From Pseudomonadota bacterium (GTDB taxonomy: Bacteria; Pseudomonadota; Gammaproteobacteria; Burkholderiales; Burkholderiaceae_C): a DNA stretch of 64,000 nucleotides. The translations under genes and the position numbers were made by a program. Positions 43,515 to 52,304 of the stretch are shown here, piece by piece (position 1 is the stretch's first letter; each line of letters begins with the position of its first letter). Where the stretch lies: contig JAFEEF010000068.1 in the NCBI GenBank assembly GCA_018241265.1, positions 1 through 64,000 of the forward strand, written 5' to 3'. The notes under the pieces were generated by a model, which was not told the origin of the DNA, ran no database searches, and saw only the letters and a program-made list of their open reading frames with translations.

Positions 43515-44537
43515 ATGCTGATTCGATCCCTGCCCACCCTGCTGATCGGTGCCGCCACGCTGGCGCTCGCGCTGCCCGCCCATGCCGGAAAGACGCTCGA
43601 TGCCGTGAAGTCGCGCGGCCAGCTCGTCTGCGGCGTCAACACGTCGGCGCCCGGCTTCTCGGCGGCCGACAGCCAGGGCAAGTGGACCGGCCTCGACGTC
43701 GACTTCTGCCGCGCCGTCGCCGCAGCGGTGCTGAACGATGCGAGCAAGGTCAAGTTCGTGCCGCTCAACTCGCAGCAGCGCTTCGCATCGCTGCAGGCCG
43801 GCGAGATCGACGTGCTGTCGCGCAACAGCACCTGGACCTTGACGCGCGACGCGTCGCTCGGCGTCGTCTTCACCGGCATCAACTACTACGACGGCCAGGG
43901 CTTCATGGTGCCGAAGAAGCTGAAGATCGACAGCGCCAAGAAGATGAACGGCGCGACGGTCTGCGTGCAGTCGGGCACGACGAGCGAGAAGAACGTCGCC
44001 GACTACTTCGCCGCCAACGGCATGAAATACAAGTCGGTGGTGTTCGACACGGCCGAGGCGATCACCGGCGCGTTCTTCTCCGGCCGCTGCCAGGTCTACA
44101 CGACCGACATGAGCGACATCGCCGGCGCGCGCACCAAGGCGCCGAAGCCCGACGACTACGTGATCCTGCCGACCGTGATCTCGAAGGAGCCGCTCGGCCC
44201 GTCGGTGCGGCGCGGCGACGACGAGTGGTTCCAGATCGTGCGCTGGACGCTGTACGCGATGCAGGAGGCCGAGGAATACGGCTTGACGCAGGCCAACGTC
44301 GACGAACAGAAGGCGAGCAAGGATCCGACGGTGCAGCGCCTGCTCGGCGTCTCGGAAGACACCGGCAAGCTGCTCGGGCTCGACGCCCAATGGGTCTACC
44401 GCATCGTCAAGCAGGTCGGCAACTACGGCGAGAGCTTCGAGCGCAACCTCGGGCCGAAGACGCCGCTGCAGCTGCCGCGCGGGCCGAACAACCTGTGGAC
44501 CAAGGGCGGGCTCATGTACGCGCCGCCGATCAGATAA
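43515..44537 (+). CDS. Amino-acid ABC transporter binding protein (AapJ-like)
   Basis: A 340-residue periplasmic binding protein of the general L-amino acid (AapJ/BztA) subfamily. Signal peptide about 1-24 (SLPTLLIGAATLALALPAHA). The mature part reads LDAVKSRGQLVCGVNTSAPGF, TGLDVDFCRAVAAAVL, SRNSTWTLTRD and the AapJ-type end YGESFERNLG ... GGLMYAPPIR. ATG 43515 has GGAG six bases upstream. Followed by two permease genes. Confidence 0.92.
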   Translation: MLIRSLPTLLIGAATLALALPAHAGKTLDAVKSRGQLVCGVNTSAPGFSAADSQGKWTGLDVDFCRAVAAAVLNDASKVKFVPLNSQQRFASLQAGEIDVLSRNSTWTLTRDASLGVVFTGINYYDGQGFMVPKKLKIDSAKKMNGATVCVQSGTTSEKNVADYFAANGMKYKSVVFDTAEAITGAFFSGRCQVYTTDMSDIAGARTKAPKPDDYVILPTVISKEPLGPSVRRGDDEWFQIVRWTLYAMQEAEEYGLTQANVDEQKASKDPTVQRLLGVSEDTGKLLGLDAQWVYRIVKQVGNYGESFERNLGPKTPLQLPRGPNNLWTKGGLMYAPPIR

Positions 44538-44652
44538 GGCCCCTGGTCTCCGCTGCGCTCCGCCGTCCCCCGAGGGGATCTTTGCAGCGGACCGGCAGGG
44601 CCGGCTCCGCGCCAGATGCTCGATCAGGCTCGCTTGGCCGCTGAAGACACGC

Positions 44653-45810
44653 ATGTCCGCTCCGATCGGTGACACCGCGTGGCGCGCTCGCCGGCGCGCA
44701 CGCCGGCTGCATGAGGCTGCGCTGCAGATCGCGCTGGTGGTCGTGCTGGTCACGCTCGCCCTGCTGATCGCGCGCAACGTCGAAGCCAACCTCGCGGCAC
44801 GCCAGATCAAGTCGGGCTTCGGCTTCCTGCGGGACCCGGCCGGCTTCAACATCGGCGAACTGTTGTTCGAGTTCACCGCGCGCGACAGCTACCTGCGCGC
44901 GTTCATGGTCGGCATGGCGAACACCTTGCGGGTGTCGCTCGCCGGCATCGTGCTGGCGAGCGTGCTCGGGCTCGTCGTCGGGCTGATGCGGCTCGCGCAC
45001 CATCCGCTCGTCGCCTGGCTGGGCGCGGCCTGGGTCGAGACCAGCCGCAACATCCCGCTGCTGATCCAGCTGCTCGCGATCTACCTCGTGATCACCGAGC
45101 TGCTGCCCGAAGCCTCGTCGGCGATCGCGATCGAAGGCGCGGCGCTGCTGTCGAAGGAAGGGCTGCAGTATGCGGTCCCGACCGACGGCACGCTCGCGTG
45201 GCTGCTCGGCGGCGGCGCCTTCGTCGGCGGCGGCGCGATCGCGTGGCGGCTCGCGCGCCGCAAGCTCGCCGCCGGCGCCGGCGGGGTCGGCGTCGCGGCA
45301 GGCGCGCTCGCGGCCGGACTCGGCTGGCTCGTCGCAGGCCTTGCACACGGCTGGTCGCGGCCCGCGCTCGACGGCTTCCTGATCTCGGGCGGCGCGGCGC
45401 TGACGCCGGAGTTCCTCGCGCTCTGGCTCGGGCTGTCGTTCTTCACGTCGGGCGCGATCGCCGAGCTGGTGCGCGCCGGCGTGCTCGCGGTGCCGATCGG
45501 CCAGACGCACGCGGCGCTGGCGCTCGGCCTGACGCGCGGCGACGCGATGGCGACCGTGCTGCTGCCGCAGGCGCTGCGGCTCATCATCCCGCCGCTCGCG
45601 AGCCAGTACATGAACCTGATCAAGAACTCGTCGCTCGCGGTCATCATCGGCTATCCCGACCTGGTGTCGATCGCGAACACGTCGATCAACCAGAACGGCC
45701 AGGCGCTCGAGGTCATCGTCATCATCATGGCGGTCTACCTGACCTTGAACCTCGTCGTCGCGCTGATCATGAACCTGATCAACGCCCACGTGACGCGCGC
45801 GCCGCGATGA
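44653..45810 (+). CDS. Amino-acid ABC transporter permease (AapQ-like)
   Basis: A 385-residue inner-membrane permease, long as in AapQ/BztB. It has an N-terminal membrane helix, a periplasmic insertion (GFLRDPAGFNIGELLFEF), and the conserved permease loop ALGLTRGDAMATVLLPQALRLIIPPLASQYMNLIKNSSLA. Separated from the binding-protein gene by 115 bp of GC-rich hairpin sequence, and overlapping the second permease by four bases. Confidence 0.92.
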   Translation: MSAPIGDTAWRARRRARRLHEAALQIALVVVLVTLALLIARNVEANLAARQIKSGFGFLRDPAGFNIGELLFEFTARDSYLRAFMVGMANTLRVSLAGIVLASVLGLVVGLMRLAHHPLVAWLGAAWVETSRNIPLLIQLLAIYLVITELLPEASSAIAIEGAALLSKEGLQYAVPTDGTLAWLLGGGAFVGGGAIAWRLARRKLAAGAGGVGVAAGALAAGLGWLVAGLAHGWSRPALDGFLISGGAALTPEFLALWLGLSFFTSGAIAELVRAGVLAVPIGQTHAALALGLTRGDAMATVLLPQALRLIIPPLASQYMNLIKNSSLAVIIGYPDLVSIANTSINQNGQALEVIVIIMAVYLTLNLVVALIMNLINAHVTRAPR

Positions 45811-46883
45811 CGAGCCTGCCGCCCGCCACGACGCGCACCGCCTGGCGTGCCCGCCTGTTCGCGAGCCCGGGCGCGGCGCTCGTCACGCTGGTGCTGGCGG
45901 CGCTGTTCGCCTGGGCGGCCTGGGAGTTCTTCGTCTGGGCCGTGCTCGACGCGCGCACCGCGCCCGACTACAAGGCCTGCAAGGCGGCCGAGCACGGCGC
46001 CTGCTGGGGCTTCGTCACCGAGAAGTGGCGGCTGATCCTGTTCGGCCGCTATCCGTACGAGGCGCAGTGGCGCGCTGCGCTGGCCACCGCGATCGTCGTC
46101 GCGGCGCTCGTCGCGAGCGCCTGGCCGCGCCTCTGGACACGGCGCGGCGCGCGCTTGCTGGGCGTCGGCTGGGGCGTCGCGCTCGTGCTCTTCTTCGTGC
46201 TGATGCACGGCGGCATCCTCGGCCTCGAAGCGATCGGCACCGAGCGCTGGGGCGGCCTGCCGCTGACGGTGATCCTGACGCTCGTCGGCATCGCCGCGTC
46301 GTCGCCGATCGGCATCGTGCTGGCGCTGGCGCGGCGCTCGACGATGGCCTTGGTGCGCCTGCTCGCGGTCGGCTACATCGAGCTGGTGCGCGGCGTGCCG
46401 CTGATCACCGTGCTGTTCGTCGCGACCTTCGTGTTCCCGCTCGTGCTGCCGTCGCAATGGCGGCTCGATCCGTTCTGGCGCATCGTCATCGGCATCGTGC
46501 TGTTCCAGGCCGCCTACATGGCCGAGACGGTGCGCGGCGGCTTGCAGGCGATCCCTCGTGCGCAGCAGCAGGCGGCGACGTCGCTCGGCCTGACCTATTG
46601 GCAGGTGCAGCGCACGGTGATCCTGCCGCAGGCGCTGGTCGCGGTGATCCCGGCGTTCGTCAACAACCTCTTGACGACCTTCATGGACACGTCGCTCGTC
46701 ACCGTGGTGTCGATGTACGACCTCACCGGTTCGCTGCGGCTCGCGCTCGGCGATCCGCAGTGGCGCGACTTCTTCATCGAGGGCTATCTCTTCATCGGCG
46801 CGATCTACTTCGGCGGGAGCTTCGCGATGTCGCGCTACAGCCTGTGGCTGGAGCGGCGCCTCAGCGCCGGCCGGCGCCACTGA
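45807..46883 (+). CDS. Amino-acid ABC transporter permease (AapM-like)
   Basis: A 358-residue permease, partner of the AapQ-like protein. An N-terminal membrane helix precedes a soluble insertion with two cysteines (YKACKAAEHGACWGF); the coupling loop is SLGLTYWQVQRTVILPQALVAVIPAFVNNLL. ATG 45807 overlaps the stop of the first permease (ATGA). The next gene is a TetR regulator on the other strand; no AapP-type ATPase gene follows, so the ATPase must be encoded elsewhere. Confidence 0.92.
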   Translation: MTSLPPATTRTAWRARLFASPGAALVTLVLAALFAWAAWEFFVWAVLDARTAPDYKACKAAEHGACWGFVTEKWRLILFGRYPYEAQWRAALATAIVVAALVASAWPRLWTRRGARLLGVGWGVALVLFFVLMHGGILGLEAIGTERWGGLPLTVILTLVGIAASSPIGIVLALARRSTMALVRLLAVGYIELVRGVPLITVLFVATFVFPLVLPSQWRLDPFWRIVIGIVLFQAAYMAETVRGGLQAIPRAQQQAATSLGLTYWQVQRTVILPQALVAVIPAFVNNLLTTFMDTSLVTVVSMYDLTGSLRLALGDPQWRDFFIEGYLFIGAIYFGGSFAMSRYSLWLERRLSAGRRH

Positions 46884-46916
46884 CGAGCCGCTCGTCGAAC
46901 TGCCCGTGGTCGTCCA

Positions 46917-47516
46917 TCAGGCCGGCCGCCAGTCCTGCGCGAGACGGGCCCGCAGCCGCTCCAGGATCTCGTCGGACAGCGCCGGCATCGCCTCGGCCGT
47001 GGCTCGCGCCAGCACGATGCCGCCGACCAGCGTCGCGAGCGTCTCGACGGCGCGCTGCTTGTCGGTCTCGTCGAGCTCGCCGGCATCGGCGCCGCCCGGG
47101 CGCTTCCACGCCAGTTGCTGGAGCAGCCCCGCGATGCCGCCGGCGAACGCTTCCGGCACCGGCCCCGCCAGGCGCGCCGCCTCGGCCGACAGCGCCGGCG
47201 CCGGACAGACCGTGCCGATGCCGTCGCGGTGGTCGGCCGACAGGTAGGTGCGCAGCGCCGGCAGCAGGTCGCCGTGGTGCTTCCCGGCTTCGTCGATCAT
47301 GCGCTGCAGCGAGCGCTGGAAGGCGCGCGTGCAGGCCTCGGCGGCGAGCGCCTGCTTCGAAGCGAAGTGCCCGTAGAAGCCGCCGTGCGTCAGCCCGGCC
47401 TCCGCGCTGATCTCGGCGACGCCGGCACCGACCAGGCCGCGCTCGAGGTAGAGCCGCGCCGCGGCGTCGAGCATGGCATCGCGGTGCGCGGCCGCCTGCA
47501 GCTTGGAGACTTTCAT
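46917..47516 (-). CDS. TetR-family transcriptional regulator
   Basis: A 199-residue TetR repressor. The N-terminal DNA-binding domain contains GVAEISAEAGLTHGGFYGHFASKQAL, close to the NemR/AcrR-like TTHGGFYRHF group. The C-terminal domain is a ligand-binding helical bundle. ATG 47516 is preceded by a candidate promoter and a dyad. It may control itself and the flanking transport or binding-protein genes; the target is not proven. Confidence 0.9.
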   Translation of the reverse strand: MKVSKLQAAAHRDAMLDAAARLYLERGLVGAGVAEISAEAGLTHGGFYGHFASKQALAAEACTRAFQRSLQRMIDEAGKHHGDLLPALRTYLSADHRDGIGTVCPAPALSAEAARLAGPVPEAFAGGIAGLLQQLAWKRPGGADAGELDETDKQRAVETLATLVGGIVLARATAEAMPALSDEILERLRARLAQDWRPA

Positions 47517-47549
47517 GCGTGCACCGGCGCACCGCGCCGGCTGGGCCTT

Positions 47550-47570
47550 GTATTAGATGATGGCCGTCAT
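47550..47570 (-). promoter_or_regulatory. Candidate tetR promoter with operator dyad
   Basis: Minus strand TAATAC (47555-47550) as -10, directly preceded by the dyad ATGATGGCCGTCAT (47557-47570; core TGA-N-GGCC-N-TCA). The position between -35 and -10 fits autorepression. Confidence 0.35.
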
Positions 47571-47593
47571 GATTGCATGCGGCGCGGCGCGAT

Positions 47594-48340
47594 TCAAGCC
47601 GGCGGCGCGACGGCCGCGCCGTCCTGGCCGCTGGCAGTCAGCGCCTGGGCGACGAAGCCCGAGGCCTTCATCTCTTCGACGTAGGCGCGCAGGAACGGCA
47701 GCGCCGCGGCACGCGCGGCGGACTTCGGCATGCCCATCGCCTGCTCGATCGCGGTGAAACGGCCGTCGATCACGCGGTAGCCGGGGTGCGCGGCGGCGTA
47801 GCGCTCGAGCGGCTGGCGCACGCCGGCGGCGGCTTCCAGGCCGTCGCGCACGAAAAGCTCGATCGCGCCGCCGGACGTCTCGGCGCGCACCAGGGTCGCC
47901 TGCTGCAGCGCGCGCGTCAGGTAGAGGTCGTAAGCCGCGCCGCGGCCGACCGCGATGCGTACGCCGGCGCGGTCGGCATCGGCGATCGCGCGGATCGGGC
48001 TGGTGTCGGCGACGAGGTAGCTGCCCTCGATCACGACATAGGGCGCGGTGTAGTCGATCTCGGCGGCGCGCACCGGATCGATCGCGAGGAACGCGATGTC
48101 CCAGCGGCCCGCCGGCGCGGCCTCGAACACCTTGCCGGCGGCATCGAAGGTGACGGTCTCGAGCGGCAGCTCGAGCCGCCGCGCCAGCTCGACCGCGAGG
48201 TCGACGCTGACGCCGCGCGGCCGGCCGCCGTCCGGCCCGGGCTGCGCGAGCACCGGATTGCCGAGGTTGATCGCGGCGCGCAAGGTGCCGCCGGGCGCGA
48301 AAGCCTGGCGCAGCGCGCCATCGACGGACGGCAGGCTCAT
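47594..48340 (-). CDS. Substrate-binding-protein-like protein without signal peptide
   Basis: A 248-residue SBP_bac_3-type protein: GTLRAAINLGNPV, GVSVDLAVELARRL, WDIAFLAIDPVRAAEIDYTAPYVVIEGSYLV and the hinge region follow amino-acid binding proteins. The N-terminus MSLPSVDGALRQAF has no signal peptide, and the start is fixed by an ATGA overlap with the thioesterase stop. The protein is therefore predicted cytoplasmic, which is unusual for this fold. No permease is adjacent on the same strand. Confidence 0.82.
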   Translation of the reverse strand: MSLPSVDGALRQAFAPGGTLRAAINLGNPVLAQPGPDGGRPRGVSVDLAVELARRLELPLETVTFDAAGKVFEAAPAGRWDIAFLAIDPVRAAEIDYTAPYVVIEGSYLVADTSPIRAIADADRAGVRIAVGRGAAYDLYLTRALQQATLVRAETSGGAIELFVRDGLEAAAGVRQPLERYAAAHPGYRVIDGRFTAIEQAMGMPKSAARAAALPFLRAYVEEMKASGFVAQALTASGQDGAAVAPPA

Positions 48341-48837
48341 GGCGCGGCCTCCGCCGGCGCATCGGCACGCAGCGAGGCGAAGCGCTGCTGCAGCTCCTGG
48401 CGCAATTGCTTCCGCACGATCGCCGCGGCATGCCGGCGCCGCTCGTCGGCCGTCTTCGGCTGCAGCGGCTTCACGATCACCGGCTTGCGCTCGTCGTCGA
48501 CCGCGACCATCGTGAAGAAGCAGCTGTTGACATGCCGCACGGCTTGCGTCGTGATGGTCTCGGCGATCACCTTGATGCCGACCTCCATCGACGACGAGCC
48601 GGTGTGGTTGACGCTCGCCAGGAAGGTCACCAGCTCGCCGACCTTGATCGGCTGGCGGAACATCACCTGGTCGACGCTCAAGGTGACGACATAGCGTCCG
48701 GCATAGCGGCTCGCGCAGGCATACGCCACCTGGTCGAGCAGCTTCAGGATCGTGCCGCCGTGCACGTTGCCGGCGAAGTTGGCGGTGTCGGGCGTCATCA
48801 GCACCGTCATCGTCAGCTGATGGGCGGGCAGGTCCAT
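48337..48837 (-). CDS. Acyl-CoA thioesterase, hotdog fold (YciA/YkhA-like)
   Basis: A 166-residue single-hotdog thioesterase hydrolysing acyl-CoA. The signature NFAGNVHGGTILKLLDQVAYACASRYAG is at about 19-46, and SVDQVMFRQPIKVGELVTFLASVNHTGSSSMEVGIKV follows. The C-terminal 45 residues are a charged helical tail. ATG 48837. Coupled by ATGA to the signal-less binding-protein gene. Confidence 0.9.
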   Translation of the reverse strand: MDLPAHQLTMTVLMTPDTANFAGNVHGGTILKLLDQVAYACASRYAGRYVVTLSVDQVMFRQPIKVGELVTFLASVNHTGSSSMEVGIKVIAETITTQAVRHVNSCFFTMVAVDDERKPVIVKPLQPKTADERRRHAAAIVRKQLRQELQQRFASLRADAPAEAAP

Positions 48838-48869
48838 CGCGTGTCCTCCTCGTCGCTGCGCGCGCGCGG

Positions 48870-49571
48870 CTACTTCGCCTTGCTCGCCTCGTAGCGCGCC
48901 TTGTTCTCGGCGTTCGGCGGATACAGGCCCGGCAGCGCCGCGCCGTTGGCCACCTCGTTCATGATCCAGGCTTCGAGCAACTCCTGTTCCAGCGCGATCG
49001 GCACCAGTTCCTGCGCGAGCGCTGCGGGGATCACGACCGCGCCGTCGTTGTCGGCGACGATCCAGTCGTCGGGGAACACCGCGACGCCGCCGCAGCCGAT
49101 CGGCTGCTGCCACGCGACGAACGTCAGCCCGCCGACCGATGGCGGCGCCGCGCCGCCCCGGCACCAGACCGGCAGCGATGTCGACCGCACGCCGTCCAGA
49201 TCGCGCAGCACGCCGTCGGTGACGAGCGCCGCGACCTGGCGCTTGGCCATGCGCGCGCACAGGATGTCGCCGAAGATGCCGGCGTCGGTCACGCCCATCG
49301 CATCGACGACCGCGATACAGCCATCGGGCATCGCCTCGATCGCGGCGCGCGTCGAGATCGGCGAAGCCCACGACGCCGGCGTCGCCAAGTCCTCGCGCGC
49401 CGGCACGAAGCGCAGCGTGAAGGCGCGGCCGACGACGCGCGCCTGGTTGGCCCGCAACGGCCGGGTGCCGCGCAGCCAGACGTTGCGCAGCCCGTGCTTC
49501 AGCAGCACGGTCGTGAGGGTGGCGGTCGTGACCGACTGCAGGGCTTTGACGATCGCGGCGTCTTCGGTCAT
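48870..49571 (-). CDS. RraA family / 4-hydroxy-4-methyl-2-oxoglutarate aldolase-like protein
   Basis: A 233-residue RraA-fold protein. The metal- and substrate-binding stretch reads GIFGDILCARMAKRQVAALVTDGVLRDLDG (aspartate and arginine of the HMG/CHA aldolase site present), and GVAVFPDDWIVADNDGAVVIP is the second family motif. This version belongs with aldolases or dimethylmenaquinone methyltransferase-annotated proteins rather than RNase E inhibitors. ATG 49571. It is 32 bp upstream of the thioesterase gene on the same strand. Confidence 0.87.
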   Translation of the reverse strand: MTEDAAIVKALQSVTTATLTTVLLKHGLRNVWLRGTRPLRANQARVVGRAFTLRFVPAREDLATPASWASPISTRAAIEAMPDGCIAVVDAMGVTDAGIFGDILCARMAKRQVAALVTDGVLRDLDGVRSTSLPVWCRGGAAPPSVGGLTFVAWQQPIGCGGVAVFPDDWIVADNDGAVVIPAALAQELVPIALEQELLEAWIMNEVANGAALPGLYPPNAENKARYEASKAK

Positions 49572-49662
49572 GGGCTCGGCTGAGTCGTGAGCGCGGGCCG
49601 ACGACGAAGCGGCGGGCGGCCCTGCATGACCCGCAGGGCGCGATGCTACGCCGGCGCGCGGG

Positions 49663-49818
49663 TCAGCGTCGGCTGAACACCGACACCGCGCCGGCCAGGC
49701 CTTGCGGGCCTGCCCGTCCATCGCTACGCGCTCCCACCACGCGACGGCACCCGATCGCCAGCGCCGCGCCGAGCGCCGCCAGCAGCAATATCCACAGGAC
49801 GGCCTTGATCGTTTTCAC
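49663..49818 (-). CDS. Small single-span membrane protein
   Basis: A 51-residue protein starting at GTG 49818, with GGAGG eight bases upstream. Residues about 3-24 (TIKAVLWILLLAALGAALAIG) form one membrane helix; the rest is basic and glycine-rich. No homologue recognised. It is divergent from the ExeA-like ATPase gene (70-bp gap). Support is ribosome site plus hydrophobic profile only. Confidence 0.5.
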   Translation of the reverse strand: MKTIKAVLWILLLAALGAALAIGCRRVVGARSDGRAGPQGLAGAVSVFSRR

Positions 49819-49888
49819 CGGAAAGCCTCCCCGAGCGGCCCCTTTTTTCCGCCAGGCAGCCCAGGCACCGGCGTTATGCTCGCCGCCG

Positions 49889-51691
49889 ATGGTCGAATCA
49901 TTCTTCGGACTGAAGCGCGAGCCGTTCTCGATCGCGCCGGATCCCCGCTTCCTGTACATGAGCGACAAGCACCGCGAGGCGCTGGCGTACCTCATGTACG
50001 GCCTGCGCCGCGGCGGCGGCTTCGTGCTGCTGACGGGCGAGATCGGCGCCGGCAAGACGACCGTCTACCGGCACTTCCTCGAGCAGTTGCCGGGCAACAT
50101 CGACGTCGCCTACATCGCCAATCCGAAGCTCGGCGTGACCGCGCTGCTGCGCCGGATCTGCGAGGACCTCCGCGTCGAACTGCCGCCGCACGACCAGTAC
50201 GTCGACCCGATCGATGCGCTGCAGGGCCACCTGCTGCTGCAGCATGCACAGGGACGGCGCGCGCTGATCGTCGTCGACGAGGCCCAGGCGCTGTCGACCG
50301 ACGTGCTGGAGCAGATGCGGCTCCTGACCAACCTCGTCACGAACGACCGCAAGCTCGTCCAGATGCTCCTGATCGGCCAGCCCGAGCTGCGCACGATCCT
50401 GGAGCAGCCGGTGCTGGAGCCGGTGGCGCAGCGCATCGTCGCGCGCTTTCACCTGCCTTCGCTGTCCGAGGGCGAGACCGGCCGCTACGTCGCGCACCGC
50501 CTCGCGGTCGCCGGCCTCGAAGGCGAGATGCCGTTCGATCCGCTCGCGCTGGCGCGCATCCACAAGCTGTGCGGCGGCGTTCCAAGGCGCATCAACGTGC
50601 TGTGCGACCGCGCGCTGTTCGCCGCGCAATCGGGCGGCAGCCGGCTGATCGACTCGCGCATCGTCGACCGCGCGGCCGCCGAGGTGTTCGGCCGCCCGGC
50701 ACCGGCGGCTGCCTCGCCGCGCGCCGTCACGCCCGCACCGGCCACGGCGCCGCGGCGCTGGCCGGCCTGGCTGGCGCTGACCGGCGTGGCCGCCGCTGCG
50801 CTGGTCGCCGGGTTGGCGTTGGCGCCGACGATCGCGCCGGCGCTGTCGCGCTCGGTCGCGTGGATGGCGCCGTCGCGCCTTCCGATGATCGCGCTGCCCG
50901 CGCCGGTCCCGGCCAGCGCGGCGACGCCGGTGGTCGCCGTCGAACCGGCGCCGCCGCCGACCATGTCGGCGCCGACCGTCGTCACGCTGGCGAATGCATC
51001 CAGCACGGCACTCAACACGTCGCCCGACGCCAAAGCATCAGCCACCACGCCGGCGCTCGCAGCATCCGCCGGCACGCAGAACGCCAGCCTGGATGCGCTG
51101 CTGGCCGGCGGCTGGACCGACGAAGCGGGCGCCTGGCGTGCGTTGGCGAGCCTGTGGGGTGCGAACCTCCCGGCCGGCACCGATCCGTGTGGCGCCGCCC
51201 TCAAGCAGGGCCTGCACTGCTACCGCGGACGCGGCGGGCTGGCGCCGATCCGCGAGCTCGATCGCCCCGGCGTGCTGCGCGTCGTCGACGCGCGCCAGCG
51301 CGTCAGCTACGTCGTCTTGCTCGGTCTCGGCGGCGCGAACGCGACCTTGCGCGATGCGAACGGCAACGACCTCGCGGTGCCGCTGGCGCAGCTCGCGCGG
51401 GCCTGGCGCGGCGACTACGCGACCTTCTGGAAGGCGCCGGCCGGCTACCGCGAAGGCGAGGTGGTCGGCACCACCGGCGCGGTGGCGCCGTGGGTCGGCG
51501 AGCGGCTCGGGCCGCCGGCCATCGCGGCATCGGGCGCCGCTTCGGCGCCGGGCGCCGACGAGACGCTGCGCGCGCGCGTCTATGCGTTCCAGCTCGCGCA
51601 CGGCCTCGAGCCCGACGGCGTCGCCGGGCCGCTGACCTTGATGCAGATGAACCGCGAAAGCGGCGTCGACGAACCGCGCCTCAAGCGCTGA
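49889..51691 (+). CDS. ExeA/GspA-like AAA ATPase with peptidoglycan-binding domain
   Basis: A 600-residue ExeA-type protein. The cytoplasmic AAA ATPase has Walker A GEIGAGKTT (50-58), Walker B ALIVVDEAQAL (125-135) and the MRLLTNLVTNDRKLVQMLLIGQPEL sensor region. A membrane helix at about 290-310 is followed by an alanine/proline-rich linker and a C-terminal domain with a peptidoglycan-binding repeat (VYAFQLAHGLEPDGVAGPLTLMQMN). In type II secretion ExeAB opens the cell wall for secretin assembly; no gspB or other gsp gene is nearby. ATG 49889. Confidence 0.88.
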   Translation: MVESFFGLKREPFSIAPDPRFLYMSDKHREALAYLMYGLRRGGGFVLLTGEIGAGKTTVYRHFLEQLPGNIDVAYIANPKLGVTALLRRICEDLRVELPPHDQYVDPIDALQGHLLLQHAQGRRALIVVDEAQALSTDVLEQMRLLTNLVTNDRKLVQMLLIGQPELRTILEQPVLEPVAQRIVARFHLPSLSEGETGRYVAHRLAVAGLEGEMPFDPLALARIHKLCGGVPRRINVLCDRALFAAQSGGSRLIDSRIVDRAAAEVFGRPAPAAASPRAVTPAPATAPRRWPAWLALTGVAAAALVAGLALAPTIAPALSRSVAWMAPSRLPMIALPAPVPASAATPVVAVEPAPPPTMSAPTVVTLANASSTALNTSPDAKASATTPALAASAGTQNASLDALLAGGWTDEAGAWRALASLWGANLPAGTDPCGAALKQGLHCYRGRGGLAPIRELDRPGVLRVVDARQRVSYVVLLGLGGANATLRDANGNDLAVPLAQLARAWRGDYATFWKAPAGYREGEVVGTTGAVAPWVGERLGPPAIAASGAASAPGADETLRARVYAFQLAHGLEPDGVAGPLTLMQMNRESGVDEPRLKR

Positions 51692-52304
51692 GGCTGAGGC
51701 CGGGCGCGACGCGCCAGACGAGCAGCAGGTTGTTGGCCGGCATCGCGACGCGCTCGGCGAGCTCGAAGCCCGCCGCCTCGGCCGCCCGTACGACGTCGTC
51801 CAGGCGCCGAATGCCCCAGGCCGAATCGCGCGCACGCAGATCGGCATCGAAGCTCAGGTTGGTCGGCGCCGGCACTTCGCCGTCGACGAAGTAGGGACCG
51901 TAGGTCACGAGCATCGCAGCGTCGCCGAGCCGCTCGCGGGCGCCGCCGAAGAGCGCGTCGCAGCAGTCACGCGGCGCGACGTGCAGCATGTTGGCGCAGT
52001 ACATGGCATCGACCGCCGAGACCGGCCACGGCCGCTCGCGCACGTCGACGAGCAGCGGCGCCGCGACGTTCGCCAGCCCGGCGCAGCGGCGCGCGATCGT
52101 GGCCAGCGATGCCGGGTTCGCGTCGCTCGGCTGCCAGCGCCAGTCGGGCCGCGCCGCCGCGAAGTGCGCGGCATGCTGGCCGAGTCCGCTCGCGATCTCG
52201 AGCACGCGCCGCGGCCCCGGCCACAGACGCACCAGCACGTCGAGGATCGCCTGCTTGTTGCGCTCGGCAGCCGGGCTGGCGGGCAGCCCTGCGCCGTCGC
52301 TCAT
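51681..52304 (-). CDS. DUF938 SAM-dependent methyltransferase-like protein
   Basis: A 207-residue DUF938 protein with a class I methyltransferase fold: AERNKQAILDVLVRLW at the start, VLEIASGLGQHAAHFA (SAM loop), and MYCANMLHVAPRDCCDALFGGA. The substrate is unknown. Its 3' end overlaps the ExeA-like gene by 11 bp in the convergent orientation, and its start overlaps the upstream gene by four bases (ATGA). Confidence 0.88.
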   Translation of the reverse strand: MSDGAGLPASPAAERNKQAILDVLVRLWPGPRRVLEIASGLGQHAAHFAAARPDWRWQPSDANPASLATIARRCAGLANVAAPLLVDVRERPWPVSAVDAMYCANMLHVAPRDCCDALFGGARERLGDAAMLVTYGPYFVDGEVPAPTNLSFDADLRARDSAWGIRRLDDVVRAAEAAGFELAERVAMPANNLLLVWRVAPGLSLSA

